A stretch of DNA of 64,000 nucleotides from Bacteroidales bacterium. Its GTDB lineage: Bacteria > Bacteroidota > Bacteroidia > Bacteroidales > UBA932. Below the pieces are notes generated by a model that made no database searches, was not told where the DNA came from, and saw only the letters and a program-made list of their open reading frames with translations. Position numbers and translations under genes: made by a program. Location of the stretch: positions 1-64,000 of the forward strand of contig JALOCI010000002.1 in the NCBI GenBank assembly GCA_023227835.1. Reading direction: 5' to 3'. Positions 50,770-58,934 of the stretch are shown here, in pieces. Every line of letters starts with the position of its first letter. Position 1 is the first letter of the stretch.

Positions 50770-51510
50770 ATGAAAAACAACTATCGTGCTATCTTTCTGG
50801 TTATTTCACTACAAATGTCATGTCTTTGTCTGTTTGCTCAGTTCAGGGAGACCGATACAACTGCAATATGGCAGATTGCTTATAATGAAACCTTCAGGGA
50901 CAACCTGAACTATAAAAAAAGATTTCCTGATGAAATAAGGGTTATAAAAGAGAAAGGGAAAACCGGTTCAGAAATGCCAAAAGAGATTGATGTGCTTTTT
51001 GTCGGTAGTTCATCGTTCAGAGGGTGGAGAAGTGTCTATCAGGATATGTCTCCGTTAAACGTTATTAATAACGGTTTCGGAGGTGCGACAATAAGAGATA
51101 TTCTATATCATTATAATGTTGTAGTTAAACCGTTTAAATTCAAGAAGGTGGTTTTGTATGTGGAGAACGATATCTCCCCCAGTCAGACAATAAAAGAATA
51201 TATTATTTTTGACCTGTTCAGGACCTTTGCAAAAAAGATTGCAGATGATTATCCTGAAGCCACTCTTTATATTGTTTCACTCAAACCATCAATCAAAAGG
51301 GCGGATATGCTTGAAAGACAAACTTTCCTGAACCGGATGCTGAAGGATTATGCCGACAATATGTCTGGTGTGGAATATATTGATGTAGTGTCAAAAATGA
51401 TGACACCTCAAGGGGTTGACCCGACGCTTTTTATCGGGGACAAGCTTCATATGAATGCTAAGGGTTATCAGCTATGGACGGAGATAATAAAACCCCGGCT
51501 GATTAAATAA
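50770..51510 (+). CDS. SGNH/GDSL-type hydrolase, secreted
   Basis: A 246-residue protein. The start at 50770 (M-K-N-N-Y-R-A-I-F-L) gives a proper signal peptide ending C-L-F-A-Q; an ATG seven codons upstream is less fitting. SGNH blocks: block I D-V-L-F-V-G-S-S-S-F-R-G-W (nucleophile Ser in G-S-S-S), block II I-N-N-G-F-G-G-A-T, block III V-E-N-D (Asn-Asp), block V D-K-L-H-M-N-A-K-G-Y with the catalytic His. All catalytic positions are present. Such enzymes are esterases or deacetylases of glycans and lipids; substrate unknown. Divergent from the TPR/GT-C gene. Confidence 0.87.
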   Translation: MKNNYRAIFLVISLQMSCLCLFAQFRETDTTAIWQIAYNETFRDNLNYKKRFPDEIRVIKEKGKTGSEMPKEIDVLFVGSSSFRGWRSVYQDMSPLNVINNGFGGATIRDILYHYNVVVKPFKFKKVVLYVENDISPSQTIKEYIIFDLFRTFAKKIADDYPEATLYIVSLKPSIKRADMLERQTFLNRMLKDYADNMSGVEYIDVVSKMMTPQGVDPTLFIGDKLHMNAKGYQLWTEIIKPRLIK

Positions 51511-51560
51511 TATTGGCTTATTTTTTATATTTACACCGGTAAATCATAAAATCCAAAGCT

Positions 51561-51743
51561 ATGAAAGACGATATCCAAAAATCCGCACCTTGCGGAGCAA
51601 TTTACGGGCTCGGACTAATAGGAGCTGCTATCTACTTTATTGCTCATGCTGCATCATTTTGGGCAGGAGTCCTTGGTTTCCTTAAAGCAATCATCTGGCC
51701 GGCCATTATGGTCTACGAACTTTTCAAACATATGGCTGTCTGA
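51561..51743 (+). CDS. Small membrane protein, 60 aa
   Basis: A 60-residue protein with one or two hydrophobic segments (G-L-I-G-A-A-I-Y-F-I-A-H-A and G-V-L-G-F-L-K-A-I-I-W-P-A-I-M-V-Y-E-L-F). The composition and the W-P-A-x-x-V-Y-E ending resemble small inner-membrane peptides annotated as hypothetical in many Bacteroidota. It has a reasonable start, a normal stop and its own terminator (51759-51784), which supports a real gene despite its size. Function unknown. Confidence 0.7.
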   Translation: MKDDIQKSAPCGAIYGLGLIGAAIYFIAHAASFWAGVLGFLKAIIWPAIMVYELFKHMAV

Positions 51744-51758
51744 TTATATGGAATATAA

Positions 51759-51784
51759 AAGGCTGCCTCTCATGAAGCAGCCTT
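51759..51784 (+). terminator. Intrinsic terminator after the small membrane protein gene
   Basis: Eight-pair stem AAGGCTGC / GCAGCCTT with a 10-base loop, followed by an AT-rich tail (ATATTATTTT). It also lies between this gene and the convergent lipoprotein gene ending at 51803. Confidence 0.7.
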
Positions 51785-51802
51785 ATATTATTTTGCTGGT
51801 AA

Positions 51803-52474
51803 TTATGACATTTTTCCAACGCAAACACCATCCTTGTTGTCTGCTTTAAAAGCAACCCATACTGTGTTCTTCTCTCCAGCTACAAGGGCCTTTATCTGAA
51901 CGACAATAAGGTATGAGACCTGAGTCTCTTTGCCGTTAATGGAGATCTTTGCACCTTTCTTCACACCTGTTGACATAGCTCCGGCTTTATCAGTATAGGT
52001 GAGCGAGATTGTGTTTTTTGCATCTGTGCTCTTCCAGTTGAACACAACCTTTCCGTCGCTCCCCTGGCTGAGTTTATATGTGCCTGCATCAGTCCCTTCA
52101 ACTTTGCTGTTATTATTCCATACAAAACGAGTTTTTGAATCATCCTTTAATGAAGTGTACAAATCATTTCTGGTTGTAACAGAAAGCTTTCCGGTTTTTC
52201 CGGCTTTATCGGTAACTGTGATTATCGCTTGCCCTACCTTTAAGGCATTTAATGTTATCTCTCCCTCTGAAACAGTGGCAGTAACAATTGTTGCATCCGA
52301 AGAAGCCACGGTATAAGGAGCCTCGCCTCCCGAAACAGTTACTTTATCGCTTACGCTGACAACCATCTCGACGCTTTTGCTGCTGAACTTTATATCAGCA
52401 TTGTCCTTTGTACAACTTGTGAAAATTGGAGCAGCCAGAGCTGCAATTACGATGAAATTTTTAAAATTTCTCAT
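51803..52474 (-). CDS. Lipoprotein with Ig-like (BIG-type) domain
   Basis: A 223-residue lipoprotein (lipobox I-F-T-S-C-T, Cys21). Residues ~28-105 resemble a bacterial Ig-like domain: K-F-S-S-K-S-V-E-M-V-V-S-V-S-D-K-V-T-V, Y-T-V-A-S-S-D-A, A-L-K-V-G-Q-A-I-I-T-V-T-D and G-K-L-S-V-T-T. The second half is another beta-rich unit with F-V-W-N-N-N-S-K-V-E-G and K-V-V-F-N-W-K-S. It lies 38 bp downstream of the anti-sigma/barrel gene on the same strand, so it could be the third gene of that sigma operon and a surface partner of the signalling protein. Confidence 0.78.
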   Translation of the reverse strand: MRNFKNFIVIAALAAPIFTSCTKDNADIKFSSKSVEMVVSVSDKVTVSGGEAPYTVASSDATIVTATVSEGEITLNALKVGQAIITVTDKAGKTGKLSVTTRNDLYTSLKDDSKTRFVWNNNSKVEGTDAGTYKLSQGSDGKVVFNWKSTDAKNTISLTYTDKAGAMSTGVKKGAKISINGKETQVSYLIVVQIKALVAGEKNTVWVAFKADNKDGVCVGKMS

Positions 52475-52512
52475 GATAAATAGATGTTAATTAAATTGTT
52501 AATATTAAGTGA

Positions 52513-53700
52513 TTATAACTCAAATCTTAATCCTGTATTTACAGTCGGTATGGTTCTATGAGTCGTTCTGATACTCAGAGGCTGGTCATTGTCGAAATAG
52601 TGTGAGATATGCGGTTCTGCGTACAGACTCAAATTTCTGTGAATTTTGTATGAAATTCCGGCAGAAGCACTTATGGAATATTGCAAACCTTTGATTTTTG
52701 AATGGGTTGGCACATTTTCATCGGTATGGTTTCCATCGTTGGCAGGCCTTCCGTCTGCTTCGGTCAGGTTTGCCTGCAGACCCTTTTCTGCCATAATTCC
52801 TGCACTTGCATATAATTCAAGATGAGAAGAGATTTTTAAGAGAGACATTTTCAAATTAATGGGAATGCCTATATAATGAAGTCTCAATGTGTTGAATGAA
52901 GTACCTTCCCCGGTTTTGAATGTAGTTGTAAGGCAACTGTATACCAATCCTGTCTCCAGACTTACCCTTTTGCTTATTTGGTTACAAATCATCAGTCCGA
53001 ATGAGAGGATACCGGAATAATTGTTTATACAGTCGTCTTTGTGGTTGTCGGTTGATCCGGGGTTTCCGTCGGATCCAAGATAACCGTCAGAGCCACTCAT
53101 TAGTCCATTTATGCCCTTACCGGATCTCTCGCCTGACTGGCCTATTAATGTTGAGATAGTCCATCTTTTATTGTTGCAGGAAGAGATTTCCGGTTCATTA
53201 TCTTCATTGAGTGAGTAAACTGATGTTGAAAGCTCTCTCTTTTCTACGGACTCTTTACCGATATCTTTACGGTCCTCTGTATTATCAGATATTTTTTCTG
53301 ATTTAACCGGCAGATTTTCCAAAGGTTCAGGATGTGTGGCTAACTGAGAAAACGTTGTTTCAGAATGAGTGACCTCTTGTTTCACACTTTTAACTTCTCC
53401 TTCTATACAGACCGGTACTTGTTCTATCTTTTTAGTATCAGCATTAGCGAATATTGCCGGAGAAGTTCCCGGTTGACGGTGATTGTCAACAGCGGTAACC
53501 ATTATCATCAACAAGAGTACTGCTGCTACTCCGGAAAGAGCCCGTCTAAGCTGCCTTCCTTTTCGTTCCTGCTCAAGACGCCTGCTGATGTTCTCCCAAC
53601 AACTGTCGCTGACCGGAATATTAACATTTTCCAGACTCTCCCGGATATATTCACAAATAATATCTATATCGGGAGTTTTTTTGTCATCCTTGTCTTGCAT
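52513..53700 (-). CDS. Dual membrane-spanning anti-sigma factor (Dma-like)
   Basis: A 395-residue protein with a striking layout. Residues ~1-50 are cytosolic and charged (I-R-E-S-L-E-N-V-N-I-P-V-S, C-W-E-N-I-S-R-R-L). Residues ~55-70 form an inner-membrane helix (A-V-L-L-L-M-I-M-V-T-A-V). Residues ~75-185 are a low-complexity periplasmic stretch. Residues ~190-395 are a PorT-like beta-barrel domain (L-S-F-G-L-M-I, L-R-L-H-Y-I-G-I-P-I-N-L-K) ending T-G-L-R-F-E-L, an outer-membrane C-terminal signature. One chain would thus cross both membranes. This fits the Dma proteins described in Bacteroides thetaiotaomicron, which restrain a neighbouring ECF sigma factor. The ECF gene overlaps it by 17 bp. 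Confidence 0.85.
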   Translation of the reverse strand: MQDKDDKKTPDIDIICEYIRESLENVNIPVSDSCWENISRRLEQERKGRQLRRALSGVAAVLLLMIMVTAVDNHRQPGTSPAIFANADTKKIEQVPVCIEGEVKSVKQEVTHSETTFSQLATHPEPLENLPVKSEKISDNTEDRKDIGKESVEKRELSTSVYSLNEDNEPEISSCNNKRWTISTLIGQSGERSGKGINGLMSGSDGYLGSDGNPGSTDNHKDDCINNYSGILSFGLMICNQISKRVSLETGLVYSCLTTTFKTGEGTSFNTLRLHYIGIPINLKMSLLKISSHLELYASAGIMAEKGLQANLTEADGRPANDGNHTDENVPTHSKIKGLQYSISASAGISYKIHRNLSLYAEPHISHYFDNDQPLSIRTTHRTIPTVNTGLRFEL

Positions 53701-54295
53701 ACTCTTTCCCGATTAATGATTTAACACTTTTTTGCAGGAGTCTTTTTGCCCTCATCAACTGAGACTGGGAGGTGCTCTCCTTAATATGGAGCATTTCAGC
53801 TATTTCTGTATGCGAGTATCCTTCGATTGCGTGCAAATTGAAAATTGTCCGGTATCCTACGGGTAGCTCTTCAACACATAAAAGCAAGTCGTCAGTATTC
53901 AGTTTGCTTAATGCAGAAGCATTGAACTCATCTTCAAGATCGAGACACTCATCCACAGAAATTGAAAATTTCATACAGCTGTTTCTACGAAGATATTCCA
54001 GTGATGTATTTACAAATATTTTTCTTATCCATCCGGCGAAGGCCCCTTCACCCTTGTAAGTTCCTATTTTGTCAAAGACCTTGATAAAGCCATCTTGTAA
54101 AAGATCCTGAGCAATCTCAGTATCGCAGGCATATCTTTTACATATACCCAGCATTTTTGATGCATACATTGAGTAGAGTAACCTTTGAGCTTTTGGATCT
54201 CTTTTCCTGCAGCCTTCAATTATGTCGCTCTCGTCTGCAAAACGACCGCAGTAAATCATCTTATCTCCCACACCTTGCGCCAATGAAATTTCCAT
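53684..54295 (-). CDS. ECF-type RNA polymerase sigma factor
   Basis: A 203-residue sigma-70 family ECF factor. Region 2: D-I-I-E-G-C-R-K-R-D-P-K-A-Q-R-L-L-Y ... L-L-Q-D-G-F-I-K-V-F-D ... F-A-G-W-I-R-K-I-F-V-N. Region 4: L-P-V-G-Y-R-T-I-F-N-L-H-A-I-E-G-Y-S-H-T-E-I-A-E-M-L. The ATG at 54259 is an alternative start with a better purine-rich leader (GGGAGATAAG just before it). It is partnered with the dual-membrane anti-sigma protein encoded directly downstream (17-bp overlap). Expected to control envelope genes, probably including its own operon. Confidence 0.93.
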   Translation of the reverse strand: MEISLAQGVGDKMIYCGRFADESDIIEGCRKRDPKAQRLLYSMYASKMLGICKRYACDTEIAQDLLQDGFIKVFDKIGTYKGEGAFAGWIRKIFVNTSLEYLRRNSCMKFSISVDECLDLEDEFNASALSKLNTDDLLLCVEELPVGYRTIFNLHAIEGYSHTEIAEMLHIKESTSQSQLMRAKRLLQKSVKSLIGKEYARQG

Positions 54296-54428
54296 AACTA
54301 GAATACTATACGATGCCTAATAGACGGGCGCAACAGTCAAAAAACTGCATGAGTGGAGAGACTTGTTACTTGTGTGTGTCGTAACAAGCAGACATATAGA
54401 ACATTATGGCAGGAGGGAATTAAATATA

Positions 54429-54481
54429 AAATGATGTGATTCCAAAAGTTTTTTCGTCAAACTTCTGGGGTCACATCATTT
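54429..54481 (-). terminator. Long imperfect hairpin, terminator of the VOC gene operon
   Basis: Outer 11-bp perfect stem AAATGATGTGA / TCACATCATTT, with an inner 10-bp stem (CCAAAAGTTT / AAACTTCTGG, one mismatch). It lies 20 bp after the VOC stop on the - strand, and its A/T ends allow action in both directions. Confidence 0.75.
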
Positions 54482-54500
54482 TTGGTCATCCTCTTTATTA

Positions 54501-54989
54501 TCAGATTCCAAGAATATGCTTTATCGCATCAACAGGGGTAAAGGTTCTTTTTGATGTTGCTTCGAGATCGTGTTTCTCCTCTTCGAAAATACGGCGGAGA
54601 AAAATCGGGAACGCTTCTCCGACTTCTATCAGGTGTCCGTCATTGTCGTAAAATCGGATTGTCCTCTGTCCCCATATTTCGGTGTTTATTTCATGCAGGA
54701 ATCTTACATTATTGCTTTTCAGCTGTTGAAAGACCTTGTCAATCTCCTCGGTTTCGAAGCATAATTCGAAGCGGCCCGTAAGGGTTGAATCGGAGATTTT
54801 GTCCATTCCCAGGGTGCGTGGAATAATGTTCTGATCCATTATTTGCCATAAGGCGAAACCCTCCTTGAATGTGAAATTCATGTCGCCGTTGTTCATCACT
54901 ACTGTCATTCCCAGAATGTCAACATAGAAATCGCGTGCCTTAAGAGCGTCTTTAACAAAAAGCACGGGGGTGCAATTTTTTAAATTCAT
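54501..54989 (-). CDS. VOC superfamily (glyoxalase/bleomycin-resistance-like) protein
   Basis: A 162-residue protein with the vicinal-oxygen-chelate fold: C-T-P-V-L-F-V-K-D-A-L-K-A-R-D-F-Y-V-D-I-L-G-M at the start, F-E-L-C-F-E-T-E-E-I-D-K-V-F near the middle and R-F-Y-D-N-D-G-H-L-I-E-V-G near residue 115. The G-H-L-I-E Glu is a typical metal ligand. The last ~30 residues form an extra helical tail. It could be a small-molecule binding or detoxifying enzyme; the substrate is not deducible. It begins one base after the stop of the upstream secreted-protein gene, so the pair is cotranscribed. Confidence 0.85.
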   Translation of the reverse strand: MNLKNCTPVLFVKDALKARDFYVDILGMTVVMNNGDMNFTFKEGFALWQIMDQNIIPRTLGMDKISDSTLTGRFELCFETEEIDKVFQQLKSNNVRFLHEINTEIWGQRTIRFYDNDGHLIEVGEAFPIFLRRIFEEEKHDLEATSKRTFTPVDAIKHILGI

Positions 54990-54990
54990 T

Positions 54991-55731
54991 TTATCTTGAT
55001 TGTTTTGTTGTTATTGTGCCACTCATTTTAGCAATCATAAGATTGTTGCGATTGGAAAGGAGAGCCTTCTTGTATTCGTTTTTTACTACCTCCAGCCATT
55101 TCTTTCCTTCAAGGTCTGCCGCCCCGAATGCGTTGATGTACTCTTCACGGGTTGTGCTGATTATTCTGGCATATTTACCAACCCTTACGATTGTGCTGTC
55201 GTTGATTTCAGATAGTTCCCGGATATTGCCGTCGGCAAGGTATACAGTTACTCCATCCTTGAAAAGATAGCACTTTTGTCCTGTTCCGTACATATCCTCA
55301 TATACCATTCCTAAAACAGGGAATTGTCCTCCTGAGGCAAAACGTATATCTTTTATGAGTTTGTCGCTATCAGACTTGCTGAGCTTGCCGGTAACAATTA
55401 CACAAGTTGAGATGATCCAAGATGCTATTTTCCTTGAATCGGCATCGGCAAGGTAAACCCTGGCAATAATATCGGTGCCGTGGACCTTGTAATGATATAA
55501 AGAGACCTCAATTCCTTCCCACCCTTTGAGGGTATCTGTCTTGCCTATCAACTCCTGCTCCATATATCTGGTCGGAATAATCTGTCTTTCCACCCGTCCG
55601 GCAATCACATCCAGGCTATCTGTCATAAATCTGGATATCTGGGTTTCTGTGTCTGTTTTATCTGCTAATTTTTGAGCTTGTATATTTCCAAAACTAAAAA
55701 CGGCAAAAATGATTAAAATGACTCTTTTCAT
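54991..55731 (-). CDS. Secreted hypothetical protein, 246 aa
   Basis: Start at 55731 (M-K-R-V-I-L-I-I-F), with a signal peptide ending N-I-Q-A-Q; the ATG two codons upstream is an alternative. The mature protein is mixed alpha/beta and lysine-rich at the end (E-Y-K-K-A-L-L-S-N-R). Repeating strands such as G-W-E-G-I-E-V-S-L-Y-H-Y and C-Y-L-F-K-D-G-V-T-V-Y-L-A-D-G suggest a beta-sheet core. No catalytic motif seen and the family is not recognised. Cotranscribed with the VOC gene. Confidence 0.7.
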   Translation of the reverse strand: MKRVILIIFAVFSFGNIQAQKLADKTDTETQISRFMTDSLDVIAGRVERQIIPTRYMEQELIGKTDTLKGWEGIEVSLYHYKVHGTDIIARVYLADADSRKIASWIISTCVIVTGKLSKSDSDKLIKDIRFASGGQFPVLGMVYEDMYGTGQKCYLFKDGVTVYLADGNIRELSEINDSTIVRVGKYARIISTTREEYINAFGAADLEGKKWLEVVKNEYKKALLSNRNNLMIAKMSGTITTKQSR

Positions 55732-55838
55732 CTGCAAATAATTTTGATAAAGATATCTCTTTATTTAAAATGAAGGGTTTATTATCATAATTTTAGCATT
55801 GAAGCCATAAGACTCAAAGACGTCGGTTTGTCTCTTTG

Positions 55839-55909
55839 GCCGCTTTTTATACTATGGAAAATACTGTCTCAGGGCTGTCCATCCTCAGTCACTCCGTTCC
55901 CTCCGGCTG
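55839..55909 (-). repeat. Dispersed repeat family B, copy 2 (inverted)
   Basis: On the - strand this 71-bp unit reads CAGCCGGAGGGAACGGAGTG... through TGAGGATGGACAGCCCTGA to TATAAAAAGCGGC, matching copies at 717-786 and 58935-59004. It sits inside a larger hairpin: AAAATACTGTCTCAGGGC (55858-55875) is exactly complementary to GCCCTGAGACAGTATTTT (55913-55930), an 18-bp stem with a 37-base loop that the other two copies lack. Confidence 0.85.
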
Positions 55910-56022
55910 AATGCCCTGAGACAGTATTTTTCCACTAATATGTTAGCGGCATCAGAGAATAAATTGTCGAGGCTTATATTTTCACAAAACAACCAAGGTC
56001 TTTTTCGGTCTAATTGCCCGGC

Positions 56023-56159
56023 ACTTTGGCGCAGTTTGAGGTATGTGTCTATATAGCAGCTGTTTACAAATCGCATTTTTTGAACATCTTTTGAAAATCC
56101 AAAAAATACTTTTCTAGAACGCCTTAAAATCATTCACATACCTCAAACTGCGCCAAAGT
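56023..56159. repeat. Dispersed repeat family A, copy 2 (perfect 25-bp inverted ends)
   Basis: A 137-bp element with exactly complementary 25-bp ends (56023-56047 and 56135-56159, ACTTTGGCGCAGTTTG... and its complement). The interior shares CAAATCGC, TTTGAAAATC and CCTTAAAATCA with copy 1 at 586-715, in the same orientation. Being the better-preserved copy, it is the best seed for a genome search. No ORF of note and no clear flanking duplication. Confidence 0.87.
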
Positions 56160-56165
56160 CCCCCC

Positions 56166-56285
56166 CTTTTTTCACTTTCTCACTTTTCACTCTCCACTCA
56201 TCACTTTCCACTTATCACTCTTCACTTTCCACTTATCACTCTTCACTTTCCACTTATCACTCTCCACTCTTCACTTTCTCACTTT
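56166..56285. repeat. CACTTT-rich low-complexity tract with 21-bp tandem repeat
   Basis: A pyrimidine-rich tract on the + strand. Within it, 56201-56221, 56222-56242 and 56243-56263 are three identical 21-bp units (TCACTTTCCACTTATCACTC plus T). The flanks are degenerate units of the same words (TTCACTTTC, TCTCCAC). It directly follows family A copy 2. Confidence 0.85.
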
Positions 56286-56637
56286 ACCTATCAACTGTTG
56301 CATTTTCAGGAATTTGTCCAAAAACAAGAAATGGTGTAAATAGGAAAGCCCATAAATAAAGAGTTGTAAGATGTTTTTTATAAAAAGTGTAATTATATCA
56401 CTGTAACTTTATGAATACCAAGGAGGAAAAAGATTGACTAACAGATAAATATATTTTTATATATAAAGATATATTTATAAATTCACTCTCGAAACCGGCT
56501 GGGATTTAATGAATTGTGCAAGCAGTTCCTGTATTTTCATTTAAGGTTTTTCAGGCAGATTAAAACTGTTTTTGCCGGCAAATTGTAAAGTAGAGTCAAG
56601 ACAGCGTTCAGAATATATCCAATTTAAAAATTGAAAC
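56286..56637. other. Intergenic, no gene seen
   Basis: AT-rich leader region upstream of the beta-propeller lipoprotein gene. It contains runs such as ATATTTTTATATATAAAGATATATTTATA near 56448-56478 (quoted only in part here), but I could not place a promoter with both consensus boxes. No ORF, hairpin terminator or RNA gene that I can support. Confidence 0.5.
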
Positions 56638-57681
56638 ATGAGAAAACAAGTTGTTAATATCTGTTTATTGTTGGCCACTTTGACGGCCTGCCAACAAGAA
56701 AAACAAAAATACCTTAACCCCTCCGATGTTTTTGGAGTAACTGATACCCTGAGGGCCACTATCCTGCCCGAGCCCCTGATGACCAATAATGTTATATCCC
56801 GTATATATCATACTCCAAAAGGGTTAATTTTGAATACTCAAATAGACAAGTATGTCATTCAGCTTATTGATACCACTACAGGGAAGAGGCTTACCTCTGC
56901 TGGACGGATAGGACGTGGTCCGGACGAGCTGATCAACCCATCAGGAATGTCCTATAACTATGACAACGGCTCCTATTTTGTCTGGGATTATAATCTAAGC
57001 AGATTGGATATGTTTTCTGTCAACGATAGCATTGTGAAGAAGAGAAGTATGTCCAATATAAAGCTGACTCTCCAGACTTTGGATGCTATAACCGACACTA
57101 CATTTGCAGCGTTGGACTTTTGCCCGGACCAGTCGATAGGAATCATAGACACAAATGGCAGATATCTTAGCAGGATTCCTTATAAAGTTATCGATGACAA
57201 GAGCATTGATTATAAAATCCACTACGTTAATACAAACATGGATTTGTCCCTTGACAAACAATATATGGTTGCTTCTTGTTTTCAATTCCCATATCTAAGT
57301 CTCTATTCAATTAAGGACAATAAGCTATCGATAGTCTGGGAGAAGATGGTATTCAAACCGAAATATAAATTAACTAATAATTGGCTTAGGATAGATAATG
57401 AACAGCTAAAAGGGTTCAGCGGATCAACTATTAGAAATCAATGTATTTACCTGTGTTCCCATGGCCTTACAAAGGGAGAATGGCTAAAAAATGATAAGAC
57501 GGGAAGGAAAACGAATCACACATACATATTAGTGTTTAACCTGAAGGGTGAATTCGTAAGGAGCTATGTCATGGACAAGTACTTTGCAATTTACACAATA
57601 TCTCCGGACGGGCGCACCTTGTATGCAGTTATCGACGACCCCGATTTATATATTGCTAAATACTCGCTTTATGAAAAGTAG
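56638..57681 (+). CDS. BF3164-type beta-propeller lipoprotein
   Basis: A 347-residue lipoprotein (L-A-T-L-T-A-C-Q, Cys18). The mature chain follows the TolB-like/BF3164 family: F-G-V-T-D-T-L-R-A, L-I-D-T-T-T-G-K-R-L, G-R-I-G-R-G-P-D-E-L-I-N-P-S-G (the conserved G-x-G-P-x-E turn) and strand-turn units such as Y-F-V-W-D-Y-N-L-S-R-L-D-M-F-S-V-N-D. It is predicted to form a six- or seven-blade propeller on the periplasmic or surface side. Bacteroidales often hold families of these, usually next to a paralogue as here (11-bp overlap with the next gene). Ligand unknown. Confidence 0.85.
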   Translation: MRKQVVNICLLLATLTACQQEKQKYLNPSDVFGVTDTLRATILPEPLMTNNVISRIYHTPKGLILNTQIDKYVIQLIDTTTGKRLTSAGRIGRGPDELINPSGMSYNYDNGSYFVWDYNLSRLDMFSVNDSIVKKRSMSNIKLTLQTLDAITDTTFAALDFCPDQSIGIIDTNGRYLSRIPYKVIDDKSIDYKIHYVNTNMDLSLDKQYMVASCFQFPYLSLYSIKDNKLSIVWEKMVFKPKYKLTNNWLRIDNEQLKGFSGSTIRNQCIYLCSHGLTKGEWLKNDKTGRKTNHTYILVFNLKGEFVRSYVMDKYFAIYTISPDGRTLYAVIDDPDLYIAKYSLYEK

Positions 57682-58822
57682 ATTTTATCTCATCTTGTTA
57701 TTACTAATTCCTGTTTTCTCTTGCAAGAATGATAAGATTGATTGTGAGACCATTAATTATGAGCAACCATCCGATCAATCCCTCTTCTTCTCAGACTTTG
57801 TAGACAGCATAGAGTTGATCCAACTTGACAGTTGTTCTGACGCATATCTGACTAACGAGGCTATCCTGATACCCCACGACACCTCCTTTTATATACTTAA
57901 CATGAGATTGCAATATCAAGGAGGTGCACCAAAGGCAGGAGTAGTCATAAAGTTCAGCTCTGATGGAAAATTTGTCGGATTAATAGGTGATGCCGGAAAT
58001 GGTCCGGGTGAGTATATATATCCGACTAATTTCTTTATTAACTCTGACACATTGTGTGTAGTAACCAACAGGGATAAGTATATACACTATTTCAAGACAA
58101 ATGGGGAGTTCATAACTAAAACGCCGGTTCCCTATACTGCATTTAAGCAGGTATATAAATATAGTGACAACAGATATCTTGTCTATCTGAATCTTAATAA
58201 TAAGATCAGGGATGAGCGCCTGGTTGTTCTGGACAAGGAAGGGAAAGAGATAGATGCGTTCCTTCCCAAAAAGACAAAGGCGTGCAGTTTCTTCGAGCAG
58301 AGAAGTGTATTTACAAAGTATGGCGACGAGATTATGTTAAGGGAGTTCTATATTGATACGATATATCAGTATAGTGCCACTAAAGGATTATCACCAAGGC
58401 TGTCAATTAATTTCGGAAATAAATCGAAATATAAAAATGAGTATTTGGAATCTAATGGTAGCAGAGAAGCCCTACATAAACTATTCAAACTTCCTTATAC
58501 TGGGATATTGAAATATTATGAAAGTGACACTTATTATATAATTGAGATATTTGAAACCTTCTCTTTTTCCCGCCAAAGATGCCTGTATGTTTTAAAACAG
58601 AAACAATCTGATATAATCCGATGGATAGATTTTGAAAATGAAAATGCTTTTCTCTCATACTCCTTACAGTATCTGGACGGGAATAAGCTCATTTTTCTGG
58701 CAGAACCGACAGATTTTGCCAAAGCGAACAGCAACTTCAAAGGCAAGCTGAAACATCCGGAATCGTTGGAGAAAATCGACCCTGAGGGCAATAGTGTGGT
58801 GGTAGTGGTTAATCTTAAGTAG
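57671..58822 (+). CDS. 6-bladed beta-propeller lipoprotein
   Basis: A 383-residue lipoprotein. The start at 57671 (M-K-S-R-F-Y-L-I-L-L) is used because it gives a lipoprotein signal with lipobox I-P-V-F-S-C; longer frames lie in the previous gene. Family features: F-S-D-F-V-D-S-I-E-L-I-Q-L-D, V-V-I-K-F-S-S-D-G-K-F-V-G, then G-D-A-G-N-G-P-G-E-Y (the G-x-G-P-G-E turn of DUF5128/6-bladed propellers), and later Y-I-D-T-I-Y-Q-Y. It overlaps the first propeller gene by 11 bp, so the two are made together. The pair is flanked on both sides by repeats of family B and CACTTT-type tracts. Confidence 0.85.
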   Translation: MKSRFYLILLLLIPVFSCKNDKIDCETINYEQPSDQSLFFSDFVDSIELIQLDSCSDAYLTNEAILIPHDTSFYILNMRLQYQGGAPKAGVVIKFSSDGKFVGLIGDAGNGPGEYIYPTNFFINSDTLCVVTNRDKYIHYFKTNGEFITKTPVPYTAFKQVYKYSDNRYLVYLNLNNKIRDERLVVLDKEGKEIDAFLPKKTKACSFFEQRSVFTKYGDEIMLREFYIDTIYQYSATKGLSPRLSINFGNKSKYKNEYLESNGSREALHKLFKLPYTGILKYYESDTYYIIEIFETFSFSRQRCLYVLKQKQSDIIRWIDFENENAFLSYSLQYLDGNKLIFLAEPTDFAKANSNFKGKLKHPESLEKIDPEGNSVVVVVNLK

Positions 58823-58934
58823 TAAAAATATCGTGGTAGACCGTTCAACGACCGAAGGGAAGATATAAGAATCGTCAATTTGCCTCGATAGCCGCTTACA
58901 AGTTAATTGAGATATACCGAATCTGGGCAATTTT

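Noticed and set aside
55885..56133. 82-aa - strand ORF
   Set aside because: It lies across repeats A and B with no conserved pattern; the frame follows the repeat sequence and is not expected to be a gene.
56201..56263. CRISPR-like array
   Set aside because: The 21-bp units are directly adjacent with no spacers, and there are no cas genes in the window.
57566..57670. Upstream start of the second propeller gene
   Set aside because: It would overlap the first propeller gene by 116 bp and hide the lipoprotein signal that starts at 57671.
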